This document shows, in pieces, positions 1-8,672 of a DNA stretch of 13,684 nt; the first letter of the stretch is position 1; each line of letters starts with the position of its first letter. The position numbers were made by a program, and so were the translations under genes. The notes beneath the pieces were generated by a model. It saw nothing but the letters and a program-made list of their open reading frames with translations, made no database searches and had not been told where the DNA came from. Location: contig CALSCO010000774.1 of NCBI GenBank assembly GCA_943704415.1, positions 1 to 13,684 of the forward strand. Direction: 5' to 3'. Origin of the DNA: Parvularia atlantis (lineage: Eukaryota > Opisthokonta > Rotosphaerida).

Positions 1-280
1 CCCCCCCCTGTGCACACCGCCCCGCCCCGCACCGAGGCTCGCGTGTTTTGTGCCCGCTACTCTGGTCTGCCGTCTCTCTTGCTGGCACCCTCTGTGTTTT
101 GCGGTGATTGGTGTCTCAAACCGCTCTCGCTCGCTGCCGCCCCTCCGGCTGCCGCCCCGCACAGGGCACACTGCTCGCTCGCTCGCTCGCCTGCGCACGG
201 CGTTGCCCCCCCTGACAGCGCGCGCGTTTGCTCCGCTCCGCAGAAAAACGCCGGCCGTCACAGGCGCGTTTCACCTTCCC
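1..280 (+). promoter_or_regulatory. Upstream region / 5' UTR of the RasGEF gene, with a probable UTR splice acceptor
   Basis: No gene is supported here; the open frames covering it have GC-rich composition and no recognisable domain. A CTCG tetranucleotide repeat lies at about 173-191. An inverted CCAAT pentamer (ATTGG) lies at 107-111. At 211-243 a CTGAC branch-like motif is followed by a pyrimidine-rich stretch and CCGCAG, matching the acceptors of the coding introns in this window. A 5' UTR intron or a trans-splice acceptor is therefore likely; the donor is not identifiable. No TATA box was seen. Confidence 0.4.
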
Positions 281-3200
281 ATGGCGTCAGCCGCGGCGTC
301 TGCGTCGGCGTCGTCGTCGTCGTCGTCGCTGCTGGGCTCGCCGTCGAGCGAGGTGCACCTGACCGAGCTGCGGCGCAAGAACAGCAAGGTGCACCAGCTC
401 GCCCCGGCCGCGCTGTCAACGCGCAAGGTCGTCGACGCCGCCGCCGACGTCGCCGCCACGTGCGTCAACCGCGAGGCGAAGACGCGGCTGACCGGCGCCC
501 CGGCCCCCGCCAGCAAGAAGCCGCCGCCCGCCAAGCTCGGCGCCAAGACCACGTCGACCGAAGACTTGATGACGACGGCGTTCTTCCAGCAGCCCGGGTG
601 CGCCGGACCGTGCGATGTGCGCGATCTGCCCTCGTTGACCCCCCGATCGCAGGCACCGCCCCGCCGCCCCGCCGGCCATCTTGACGAGTGCGCTGGCGCA
701 GCACATCCAGGCGCCGTCGCCGTTCGGCTACTCGCCAACGCAGGTGCCGACGAGGTGCGCGATCGCCCGGCTCGCCCTCTCTTGCGCGTCTGATGTTGCT
801 CGTGGCAGCACACTCTCGCTCTACGCGCTCAACTGGTCGACCAACGCGCTGCAGAACACGGTCACGCCCGGCGCAGCCGCTGCGCCCGCCGCCGCCGCGC
901 CCAGCGCCGCCTCGCCGTTCGGCCCGCGACGGCTCTCGCTTAAGCGGTTCAACCTGAGCCGCGCAGCATCCGCAGTACCCAGCGCCGTGTGCGTGCCTCT
1001 GCGCGCGCGCGCATCCTGCGCCTGCTGCTGACGCGTCTCTGTGCTGCAGCGCAAGCCCGACGCACTCGCGCAACGGCTCGAGCGACTACCGCGCGCTGCA
1101 CGGCGTGCCGACCAAGGTGCTTGCGCTTTGCTGTTCTTGCCGCGCGCAGCGCTGACGACCCGTCCCAGTCGACCAACCTGCGCACGGCGGTGCACGCGGC
1201 ACCCGACAACAACGACAAGGAGGAGGACGAGGAGGAGGACTCGTCGGACGACGACGAGATCAGCCAGCTGGCGATCAGGCGCGAGGTGGCCGACGGCACC
1301 AAGCCGCCGCGCAGCCGCTCGATCGGCGCACTCGCTGTGCTCGACGCGAGGTGCGTGCGCAGTCGCACGTCACGTGCACGGCGCTGAAGCCGGCGCCGCA
1401 GCTGGTCGGCGGGCAAGTACGCCGGCTCCGATGTGCGGCGCGAGTCGCCCGACCCGTCGCCGCGGTACGGGGCGCGCCCCTCGGTCGCTCGCCGTCTCAC
1501 GCTCGCGACGCAGCGGCGACCAGTCGTCCGCAGCGAGCGTGTCGTTCTCACGATCGCAGTCGCGCGAGTTCTTGCCTGCGCTAAGCGACAACGGTGCGTG
1601 CTGCGTCATGGCGACGGCTTGCCGCGCACTCAGCCCGCGCCGCTCGCAGCCGGGAGCACCATGTCGATGCACATCCTCGAGCTGCAGCGCAGCGTGTCGT
1701 CCATGCCTGGGCCGGAAGAGCCGCAGGCAGACGTTGAGACCGGTGCGGGCCGCTGCTGGTGGGCCGTAAAGGCACACTCTGATCACGGTGCCGCTGGCAG
1801 TGAACGAAGACGGGCGCGAGGCCGTGAGCGAGGGCACGCTCGAGGGGCTTGTGAACCGCCTCGCAACCGTGACAGAGACCGACGTCGACTACGTGCACGA
1901 GGTGCGGCGGGCCTGTCGCTTGCTCTGCACTTTGACGTTCGTCGCGCGCAGTTCCTCTACACCTTCCGCTACTTCACCACACCGTCCGAGCTGCTGCGCC
2001 TGCTCATCAAGCGCTTCGACGCGTACGGGCGGCAGCCGGGCGAGACAAACGCGCTGCCGTGGCACTCGCAGGAGCGCGACTGGCGGACGCTGGTGCAGGC
2101 GCGCGTGCTCAACGCCCTGCGCAAGTGGGTCGTGCGGCACTTTTTCGACTTTGCGTCCGACAGCGAGCTGCTGGCGGCGTGCGAGGCGTTTGCGCAGCGC
2201 GTCGTCCAGGCGAACGACTCGACCAGGTGTGGGACCTCGTCTGCAGTGCCAGTGGTGCTGAGGCGCGCCACCGCAGTCGGTTTGCGCAGTCGATCCTCGA
2301 GCTCGTGGCCAACCAGAAGCTGTCGCGGCGGCGCACGGCCAAGTTTGGCGCGATCTACTCGGACGACACGTCCTTTGGCGGTGCGCGCGCGTGTGCCTGC
2401 GCTGCAGCTTGGCGATGTGTTCACGCGCAGTCTGCAGCGCCGCCGATCTCGTCGAAGGAGCTCAAGCGCGTGATGAGCATGTCGCTGCTGGACCACAAGG
2501 CCGACGACGTGGCCAAGCAGCTGACGATCCTGGAGGTGCGCACTCTGCGCGTGCTGCCAGCGGTGCACCGCTGACGCCGCCGCCGCGTCGCGCAGATGGA
2601 AATGTACAAGCGCATCGAGATCCAGGAGCTGCTGGCGCAGCGCTGGGCCAAGGGCGGCAACCCGGCCGAGAGCGTGCCGAACCTGCTTACGGTTCGCGGG
2701 GCGCTGGCGTGCGTCTGTCGCAGGCTGACCGTCGCTCGGCCGGCAGTTTATCAACTGGTTCAACCGTATGGCGTCGTGGGTCGCGACCGAGGTGTGCCTG
2801 GCGGGCAACCTGCGCCTGCGTGTGGCCGTCCTGAAGCAGTTCCTCAAGATCGCCAAGCTGTGGTGCGCCGGCTCGCCTCCATGCGCTGGTCGTGCCTGCT
2901 CACACGCGTCGCCAGCCGCTCGTGGAACAACCTCAACACGGTGTTTGAGATCATGGCGGGGCTCAACGCGGCGTCGGTGTCGCGCCTGACGAGGACGTGG
3001 AACAGCCTGCCGACCAAGTACAAGCACGTGTTTGAGGTGCGGCGCGTCTGGCCGCGCTGCAGCTGTGACTAAGCACCCCGCGCGCGGTGCCGCAGGAGCT
3101 CAACACGATGATCCAGTCCAACGACAACTGGAAGGCGTACCGGACGGTCGTGCGCGAGGCCATGCCGCCGCTGCTGCCGTACATGGGCATGTTTATGAGG

Positions 3201-3539
3201 TGCCGCGTCGATGAAGCATGGGCGGACGCTCTGGTTGCTGACGCGCGCGGCAGCGACCTCACGTTCGCCGAGGAGGGCCCGACGGTCATGTCGAACGGGC
3301 GCGTCAATTTCTACAAGATGCGGCGCATCGCGCGGCTGCTCGAGTCCGTCGTCAAGTTCCAGGCACGCCGCAGGCCGCGTGTACTGCAAGCCGCGCTGAC
3401 GCCGCCGCAGGGATACAACTACACGCTTGTGCCGGACGTGCGCCTGATGCACTGGTTCCGGCACGGCATTGTCACGCTCAACGCCGACGAGCTCTTCAAA
3501 GCGAGCTACCGCTGCGAGGCGTCCAAGGAGCTCAACTGA
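281..3539 (+). CDS. Ras guanine nucleotide exchange factor (RasGEF_N + CDC25-type catalytic domain), 18 exons
   Basis: Promotes GDP release from a Ras/Rap-type GTPase. Exons: 281-609, 653-754, 809-988, 1050-1116, 1169-1350, 1402-1464, 1514-1593, 1650-1742, 1801-1901, 1952-2226, 2277-2380, 2438-2535, 2596-2691, 2747-2862, 2916-3036, 3096-3199, 3254-3362, 3411-3539. All phases close, giving 782 aa. Residues 1 to about 365 are low-complexity: an Ala/Ser N-terminus, an acidic tract near 239-256 and Ser-rich stretches. The RasGEF_N domain is about 370-490 (FLYTFRYFTTPSELL). The catalytic domain is about 535-775, with WFNRMASWVATEV, the NNLNTVFEIMAGLNAASVSRL helix, SDLTFAEEG and VNFYKMRRIARLLESVVKFQ. 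ATG 281 was chosen for its CCCATGG context and position after the probable UTR acceptor; the frame is open further upstream, so the start is not certain. Intron 17 (3363-3410) has a GC donor. Low-complexity exons 1-8 are less certain than the domain exons. Such multidomain RasGEFs are common in amoebae and opisthokonts. Confidence 0.9.
3363..3410 (+). other. GC-AG intron in the RasGEF catalytic domain
   Basis: The junction CAG|GCACGC ... GCTGACG ... CCGCAG|GGA joins VVKFQ to GYNYTLVPD, continuous in RasGEF catalytic domains. The intron is 48 nt, a multiple of three, and has no in-frame stop. Retention would insert 16 residues near the C-terminal end of the catalytic domain. No GT donor in phase leaves an intron of normal length. 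Confidence 0.8.
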
Positions 3540-3577
3540 TCTATTCTCATTGTTTTCTTGCCTGTACCATCGCGTGC
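3540..3577. other. 38-nt convergent intergenic gap holding both 3' ends
   Basis: The RasGEF stop (3537-3539) and the RabGGTA stop (3578-3580, minus strand) face each other across 38 nt. The gap is T-rich on the plus strand, a local break from the surrounding GC richness, and contains CCTGTAC at 3561-3567. Polyadenylation signals for both transcripts must lie here or inside the opposing gene. No AATAAA is present. Confidence 0.6.
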
Positions 3578-5997
3578 TCACTCCTCGCGGCCGTCGAGCG
3601 TGTCCAGCTGCGGCATGAGCGCCCACACGCGCGCGGCGTGGTCGGACGCGGCGCACAGGGGGTTGCCGGCGATGTCGAGTGAGCGCAGCGACTGACAGCA
3701 CGCGAGCACGTGCAGGTCGTCGACGTCGGCGAGCCCTGCGAAACCGCTCAACCGCGAGCGCAGCAGCGCATGAGTGTCCGCGCACGGTTGTTGCGCAGGT
3801 GCAGCGTGCGCAGGTGCCGCAGCTGGCCGAGGTCGTCCGACAGCGCCGCGAGCTCGTTGCCGTCTAGGTTGAGCTTCTCCAGCATCGCCCAGCAGTGCGC
3901 GCCTGCAACGCATGCACGTCAAGTCACGGGCACATGCACAGTGCGCGCGCACGGCACCTTGCAGGGAACGCAGCCGGTTGCCGGACAGGTCGATCGCGCG
4001 GGCGCTCGCCAGGCAGTGCGCGCTCCACAGCGCGGTCGCACGCAGGTGCACCTTGGCCGACGCGATCTGCAGCGCGGTGCGGGTGAGCGGACCGCGATGG
4101 CCAAAAAACACGTGCGTGCGGACCAGCTGCAGCTGCCCGGTCGCGCCGTCAAACAGCTCGGCGAGCGCGTCCTCCCACTCGAACTTGCTGCCTGCGAGCG
4201 GGTCACGGACGGGGTGAGGCACAACTGTGCGCGCGGGCGCGCGTGGTGTCGAGCGCGCACGCAGGTCGCTGTAGTACGCGGCGCGGTCGGCGTCGACCAC
4301 TGCGAGCTTCTCCAGGCGCTCGTGCACCCTGCTGTCGAGCTCCGGCTGGACCAGGTCGCGCATGAGCAGCACCGAGCTCAGCAACGGCCCTGTGCGCATC
4401 GCGTGAGGCAAAGCGCTCGCCGCACGACAGCCACCACGCACACTTGGCCTCGGGCTCGAGCGTGATCAGCTCCTCCACCGTGCCAAGCGCGGTGCGCAAC
4501 GCGCGCTCGTTCGCGTTCACGGGCCGCGCGTGCACGAGCTTGGCCGAGTCCCGCGGCCGGGCCGACGGACCGCCAAGCTCGACGGCCACGCCATCCGCTG
4601 CGGCAGGCAGAGACGCGAGCTCGAGCGTGTGTGCGGGCGTCTCGGCCTCGTGGCGCACGATCAGCTCGCCGGGTGCGATGCGCACGGTCAGGGTCCCGTC
4701 CAGCGGCATCTTGGGCGCAAACAGCTGGCGCGTGCGGGTGTGAGTGAGGCTGGACACATCGCTGCGCATTGCCTCGTCGCGCACGTGCACATGCGACGGG
4801 TGCTTGGCGCTCGCGTGCGACGGGTGCCAGTGGCCATCCAGGGGCCGTTCCGGGTCGCGGCCAAAGACGTACGCGTCGCGCGTGGCCGCAAGCTGCACCG
4901 GGTTTGAGAACACGACGGCGACGGTCGACACGCGCTCGTCAAATATCACGGCGAGCAGCCGCGTCGCCTGGAAGTCTGCGCTCGTTCACGGTCAGCGTCT
5001 CGCGGCGCACGCGCACGGCCACGCACTCTTCCCGATCAGCCAGCGTTGGTACAGCCACGCGCTCTGGTCCTCGGGCGACGTGAACGTGGCGTCTGTGACG
5101 AGCTTGAACTCTGCGCGGGTTTGTCGGCCTGTTTTGCAGCGGACAGAAAGGCCGCACCGGTCGCGAGCGCCGCGTCCATCTCGGCGCCGGCCGGGAAGAT
5201 GCGCGGCAGCAGCTCGCTGCGCAGGTGCCAGGCCGAATAGTTGGAGAACTGCTGGTTGATCTTGCTGAGGGTGTAGTCGAACTCGTCCTTGTCCTGCCGG
5301 CCGATCTTGGCGCAGACGTGGCGCCGAAAATCCCAGCAGTGGACTGCGCGTAGCGTGAGCCGAGGGCGCGACCGACCCGCTGCAGCCACACGCACAGTTG
5401 CGCTTGTCGAGGTCGAGCATGAGGTTGCACAGGCCGAGCTCGACGCGCCAGTCTGGGCTCGGCATGCGGTCGAGCACCCAGACACGCTGACACGACGCGG
5501 TCAGCATCGCCGCACGCACGGGGCCAGAGACGCAGCCCGGCGCACCTGGTGCCACACCCAATACGACTTGGGGTGCGCGCGGATGGCCTGCTCGACGACC
5601 TTGAGCTCGCGTGCGCAGAGCGCGCGGAACTGATCGCTCGGGCTGACAGCGCCCGCGCGCATCATGAGCCGCGAGTCGCGGGCGCGCACGGGGCACGCAC
5701 AGCTGCTGCTGCTGGTGCACAAGGATCTCCTTGCGGTAGTTCCACACGGTGTAGTGGTCCGGGTTGACCTCGAGGATGCGCGCCGTCGCCTCGAGCTGCT
5801 CGACGCCGAGATCACCCGCGCGACGCTGGCCCATCGCACGTCAGCCGCGTCGCATCTTTCCCGCCCACGCGGACACGGGCGCGCACCCGCTCGACCATCG
5901 CGGCCACCTGCACGCCGTACTGCTCGATGCGCGCCCGCTCGGCCGCGCGCCGCGCCGCGTCCTGCTCCGGCGCCGCGCCACGTCGCACGCCGTGCAT
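3578..5997 (-). CDS. RABGGTA: Rab geranylgeranyltransferase alpha subunit, 11 exons
   Basis: Alpha subunit of GGTase-II, which with the beta subunit and REP adds geranylgeranyl groups to Rab C-terminal cysteines. Exons (5' to 3'): 5997-5887, 5825-5701, 5642-5546, 5486-5396, 5343-5158, 5110-5027, 4975-4442, 4389-4261, 4191-3958, 3902-3786, 3735-3578; 621 aa with all phases closing. The start is MHGVRRG, and MHG also opens the animal proteins. PPTA helical repeats: NPDHYTVWNYRKEIL, HPKSYWVWHQRVWVL, KRNFHCWDFRRHV, NFSNYSAWHLRSELL, EDQSAWLYQRWLIG (about residues 55-230). An Ig-like insert (about 232-400) is followed by LEPEAKW, LLMRDL and the YYSDLRSKF segment. Leucine-rich repeats (about 470-610) include AIDLSGNRLRSL, LEKLNLDGNELAAL and LRSLDIAGNPLC. 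It therefore has the animal-type layout of prenyltransferase, Ig insert and LRR, unlike the shorter yeast Bet4. Its ATG lies immediately downstream of, or inside, the DUS3 coding end. Confidence 0.95.
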
Positions 5998-8660
5998 CCG
6001 TCACGTTTGATGGCAAATGCGCTCCGTACATGCGCAGTCATCCCTGCCTGCTCGCGGGCCATGACAAGCTCGGACGTGTTGGCCTTGTGCTTGGGCTTGA
6101 AGACGAAGCTCGGGGGCGCCTTGCCGAGGAGCATCTCGCTGCGTGTGTTCGGTCGCGTCAGCGGTCGTGGGCACGCAGAGGTGGCGCACCTCAGCTTGAT
6201 CCAGTCGTCCGACAGCGGGCTCGCCATCAGCGTCTCAAGGTCGTTACGGCCGACGAACGGCGGGGCGCGGTCGTTCATGCGCTGTATGTGGTGCGTGTCA
6301 GTGTCGCGCACCCACGAGGCCCGCGCGCACCTGCGGCACGCGCTCGAGCACGCCCACCGGCACGTAGCGGTGCAGGAACGACTGCCACTCGAGCAGGAAG
6401 CGCCGCGTCTTGTTGACGCCCTGCGTATCGCTGCCCCAGTGCTCCAGCCCGTGGTTGCAGAACGTGCGCAGCATGTCGAAGCGCTCCGACGCCGAGATAT
6501 CCCACAGGCGGCGCTCCTTGATCTCGGTGAACACCCACGGCTTGATCAGCGCGCCGCTGCCGCGCACGCTGTCAGCGCGTCCGCGTGCCCGGCCGATGAC
6601 TGCACGCACCGCGCGATCATCACCCCGGCCACACTCCCGCCCGCCAGGCTGCGCTCGTAGTCGTCGTGTGACATCACGTCGCCGTTGCCAAACAGCGGCA
6701 GCGGGTCGGCCGCCGCAGCGCACTGGCGAATGTAGTCCCAGTCGGCAGACGCACTGTAGTGCTGCTGCTTGCTGCGCCCATGCAGCTGGAGAGCAGAAGC
6801 GGTGAGCAAGGCGCGCATTGTGGCTGCCTCTGCGCACCGTCGCGGCCACAATGCCCATGTCGCGCAGCTCCGGCAGCAGCTTGTGCGCGATCGGGCGCTC
6901 GGTGGCGTAGCCCGTACGCAGCTTGACGGTCAGCGGCTTGTCGAGCACCTGCGCGGCAGCTCAGCAATGCCGCACAGCGTTCATGGGTCGCGCGCAACCT
7001 TGAGCATGCCCGCCACGATCTCCTTGAGACGTTTCTCGCGCTTCAGCAGCGCGCTGCCGTACCCGGAGGCGATGGCCATGTCTGCGGCGCGCGTGCGTCA
7101 GCCGCCAGAGACGCCCGCAGGTCACGCGGACCTATCGGGCAGCCCTGCACACCCGCGTGAGCACGAGCCCGAAACGGCCAGAGGGCGTGCGCGCACCATG
7201 TTGATGTCGACAAAGTCGCAGTCGACGTGCTCGTTGATAATCTCGGCGCAGCGCATCATGCTGTCTGGGAAGCCGCCGGCAATCTGCGGGGCCGGCGAAG
7301 GCATCAACGCGACGGCGGCCGCAGCAGCGCGTTGTCGTGCCTGCACGCCAAAGAGGTCCTCGGACTCGTGTCGCCGCAGCAGCGCCCACTCGGACCGCGT
7401 GCCCTGTTGTTGCGCGCCGTCAGAGCGAGCGGGTACGACGCCGCGCGTGGGCGCACAAGGTTGACGTTCTGCGCCACGGCCATCTCGCCGCAGGTGATGT
7501 CCACGCCGAACGCCTTGCAGATGCGGCGGAAGGGCAGGTTGCCGACCGTGGTCAGCGGCGCCAGGTACAGCTTGCCGCGGAAGTCGATCTGCCACCGGCC
7601 GTCAGTACTAGGTGAGCGGGCGGTGCGAGGCGTGCTGGGTGTTGGGACTGAGGCGTGCCTGCTTCTTTTCGACATTGCGCAGCGGGACGTCTGGAGGCCC
7701 GTCTTCTTGCACCGACGATGCGTCTGCTGCTGCCGTTGCGACAGGCGCGGCCGGCTCATCCGCAGCCGCAGTCTCCCCCGCCGTCTCGTCCGCGCCGCCG
7801 GCTTTGTCCGCGACATCGTCCGCAGCACCGCGTTCGCCCTCGTCCTCGCCCTCGTCCTCGCCCTCGCCCTTGCCCTCACCCTCACCCTCGCGACGCCGCT
7901 TCTTGCTGGGCGCCTTGTACGTCCACGGCAGGCCGAGCTCGGCACACGCGCGGGCGCTGCGCGGGAACGGGTACTGCGGCCGCGTCGATCAGCATTAGCG
8001 CAACGAGGCGATGCGCGCGCACCGTGTTGCGCTGCAGATGCTTTTGCAGCTCGGGCGACAGCATGTGGAACGACTCGCCGCGCGCGTACGGCTGGTACTG
8101 CGCGCCGCCGCCGCCGCCGCCGTCAGCCGGGTGCGATCGGTCGATGCGGCGCAATGCGCACGTTGCCTCGCGCGGCCAACTTGCCGTCAGCGTCGAGGTG
8201 CGCGGCGAGGAAGCGGCAGCGGTAGCCGAAGGGGCATCTGCGTCGCCCGCTCAGCACGGCGATCACGAGCGGGACTGGTCAAGCCACACCGGCCGAGGCG
8301 GTCGAAGAGCACGCAGCGCTCGCCGAGGTCCGGCTCTTTGCTGACGAGGTACAGTGCGACGTCGTGGTTGAAGCGGCAACCCTCGCCGTACGCGCACGGC
8401 TCGCCCATGGCCACGGCCTGGCACAGCGACTGCTCGTCGCGCATGATCGTGCGCGGCCGGTGCTTGTTCTGCCCGCGCAGGCGCTCGCCGTGCGGCGGCC
8501 CCACGTGGCGGTCCTCCTCGCTCGCGACGGCCAGCGGGGCGCTCGGCGGCGGCGCGGGCGGGCGGAGGAACCTGCGATGCGCGTGCAGGGCGAGGCACGT
8601 CGGCGAGGCTCGCATCGGGCACGGTGGCAGAGCGACGCACTCGGCGCGCACGGGCAGCAT
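5841..8660 (-). CDS. DUS3: tRNA-dihydrouridine(47) synthase 3 (CCCH zinc fingers + FMN TIM barrel), 14 exons
   Basis: FMN/NADPH-dependent reduction of uridine to dihydrouridine (U47 of tRNA variable loop; also mRNA in some species). Exons: 8660-8290, 8237-8162, 8097-8023, 7973-7659, 7588-7457, 7403-7341, 7283-7197, 7144-7132 (13 nt), 7081-6999, 6948-6838, 6785-6610, 6556-6331, 6281-6190, 6138-end. The N-terminus has RGQNKHRPR, then two CCCH-type fingers ([26 protein letters not shown]) and an acidic linker. The catalytic part runs from [19 protein letters not shown] through [34 protein letters not shown] (catalytic Cys about residue 375), [20 protein letters not shown] and [14 protein letters not shown]. 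Introns 4 and 6 have GC donors. Conserved sequence ends at KHKAN near 6075, but that frame stays open to a stop at 5841, inside RabGGTA exon 1. A 44-nt intron (6065-6022, weak GTCATG donor and GGAG acceptor) would instead stop at 6001. The 3' end is thus uncertain; the rest is firm. ATG 8660 is the first in frame after the TSSC4 stop. Confidence 0.93.
7132..7144 (-). other. DUS3: 13-nt micro-exon encoding the DUS3 catalytic GCPI(D) motif
   Basis: GGCTGCCCGATAG lies between a 52-nt intron (7196-7145) ending TGTGCAG and a 50-nt intron (7131-7082) starting GTCCGC and ending GCTGACG...CGCAG. It joins ...VDINM to DMAIASGYG in phase, restoring the DUS3 sequence N-x-G-C-P-I-D. Skipping it would delete the catalytic cysteine and shift the frame. 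Confidence 0.9.
7284..7340 (-). other. DUS3: GC-AG intron 6 of DUS3
   Basis: CAG|GCACGA ... TTGATG ... CCGCAG|ATT joins LFGVQ to [14 protein letters not shown], contiguous in DUS enzymes. It is 57 nt, a multiple of three, with no in-frame stop. A GT four codon positions upstream in the same phase would remove the conserved VQ, so the GC donor is preferred. Confidence 0.78.
7589..7658 (-). other. DUS3: GC-AG intron 4 of DUS3
   Basis: CAG|GCACGC ... TACTGACGG ... GTGGCAG|ATC joins RNVEKKQ to [12 protein letters not shown], contiguous in DUS3 proteins. It is 70 nt. The retained frame has stop codons, so removal is required. An alternative GT donor (after RN) would delete the conserved EKK. Confidence 0.8.
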
Positions 8661-8672
8661 CGCGATCGGTGC
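8661..8672 (-). other. 12-nt spacer between the TSSC4 stop and DUS3 start
   Basis: The TSSC4 stop TGA (8675-8673) is followed by four sense codons and then the DUS3 ATG at 8660, all in one reading frame. There is no room for a separate promoter or 3' UTR. A dicistronic transcript, overlapping transcripts or a trans-spliced operon are possible; the sequence does not choose between them. Confidence 0.6.

Noticed and set aside
599-652. RasGEF intron 1 starting at the first GT (599)
   Set aside because: It leaves the wrong phase for the ILTSALAQHIQ exon; the GTGCGA donor at 610 fits.
2431-2437. Earlier acceptor (after 2430) for RasGEF intron 11
   Set aside because: It would read CSAADLVEG in the wrong frame; the 2438 start gives PPISSKELKRVMSMSLLDH, leading correctly into the catalytic domain.
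281-3539. Multiple frameshifts in RasGEF suggesting a pseudogene
   Set aside because: Every frame change coincides with a consensus intron whose removal restores phase; the summed coding length is 783 codons without internal stops.
7860-7900. GAGGGT/GAGGAC repeats on the minus strand as a minisatellite or telomere-like repeat
   Set aside because: They lie in DUS3 exon 4 and encode the acidic Glu/Gly/Asp linker between the zinc fingers and the catalytic domain.
8572-8651. Intron in the DUS3 N-terminus (GTGCGC donor to CATCGCAG acceptor)
   Set aside because: The phases do not match the downstream RGQNKHRPR frame, while the unspliced frame from ATG 8660 is open.
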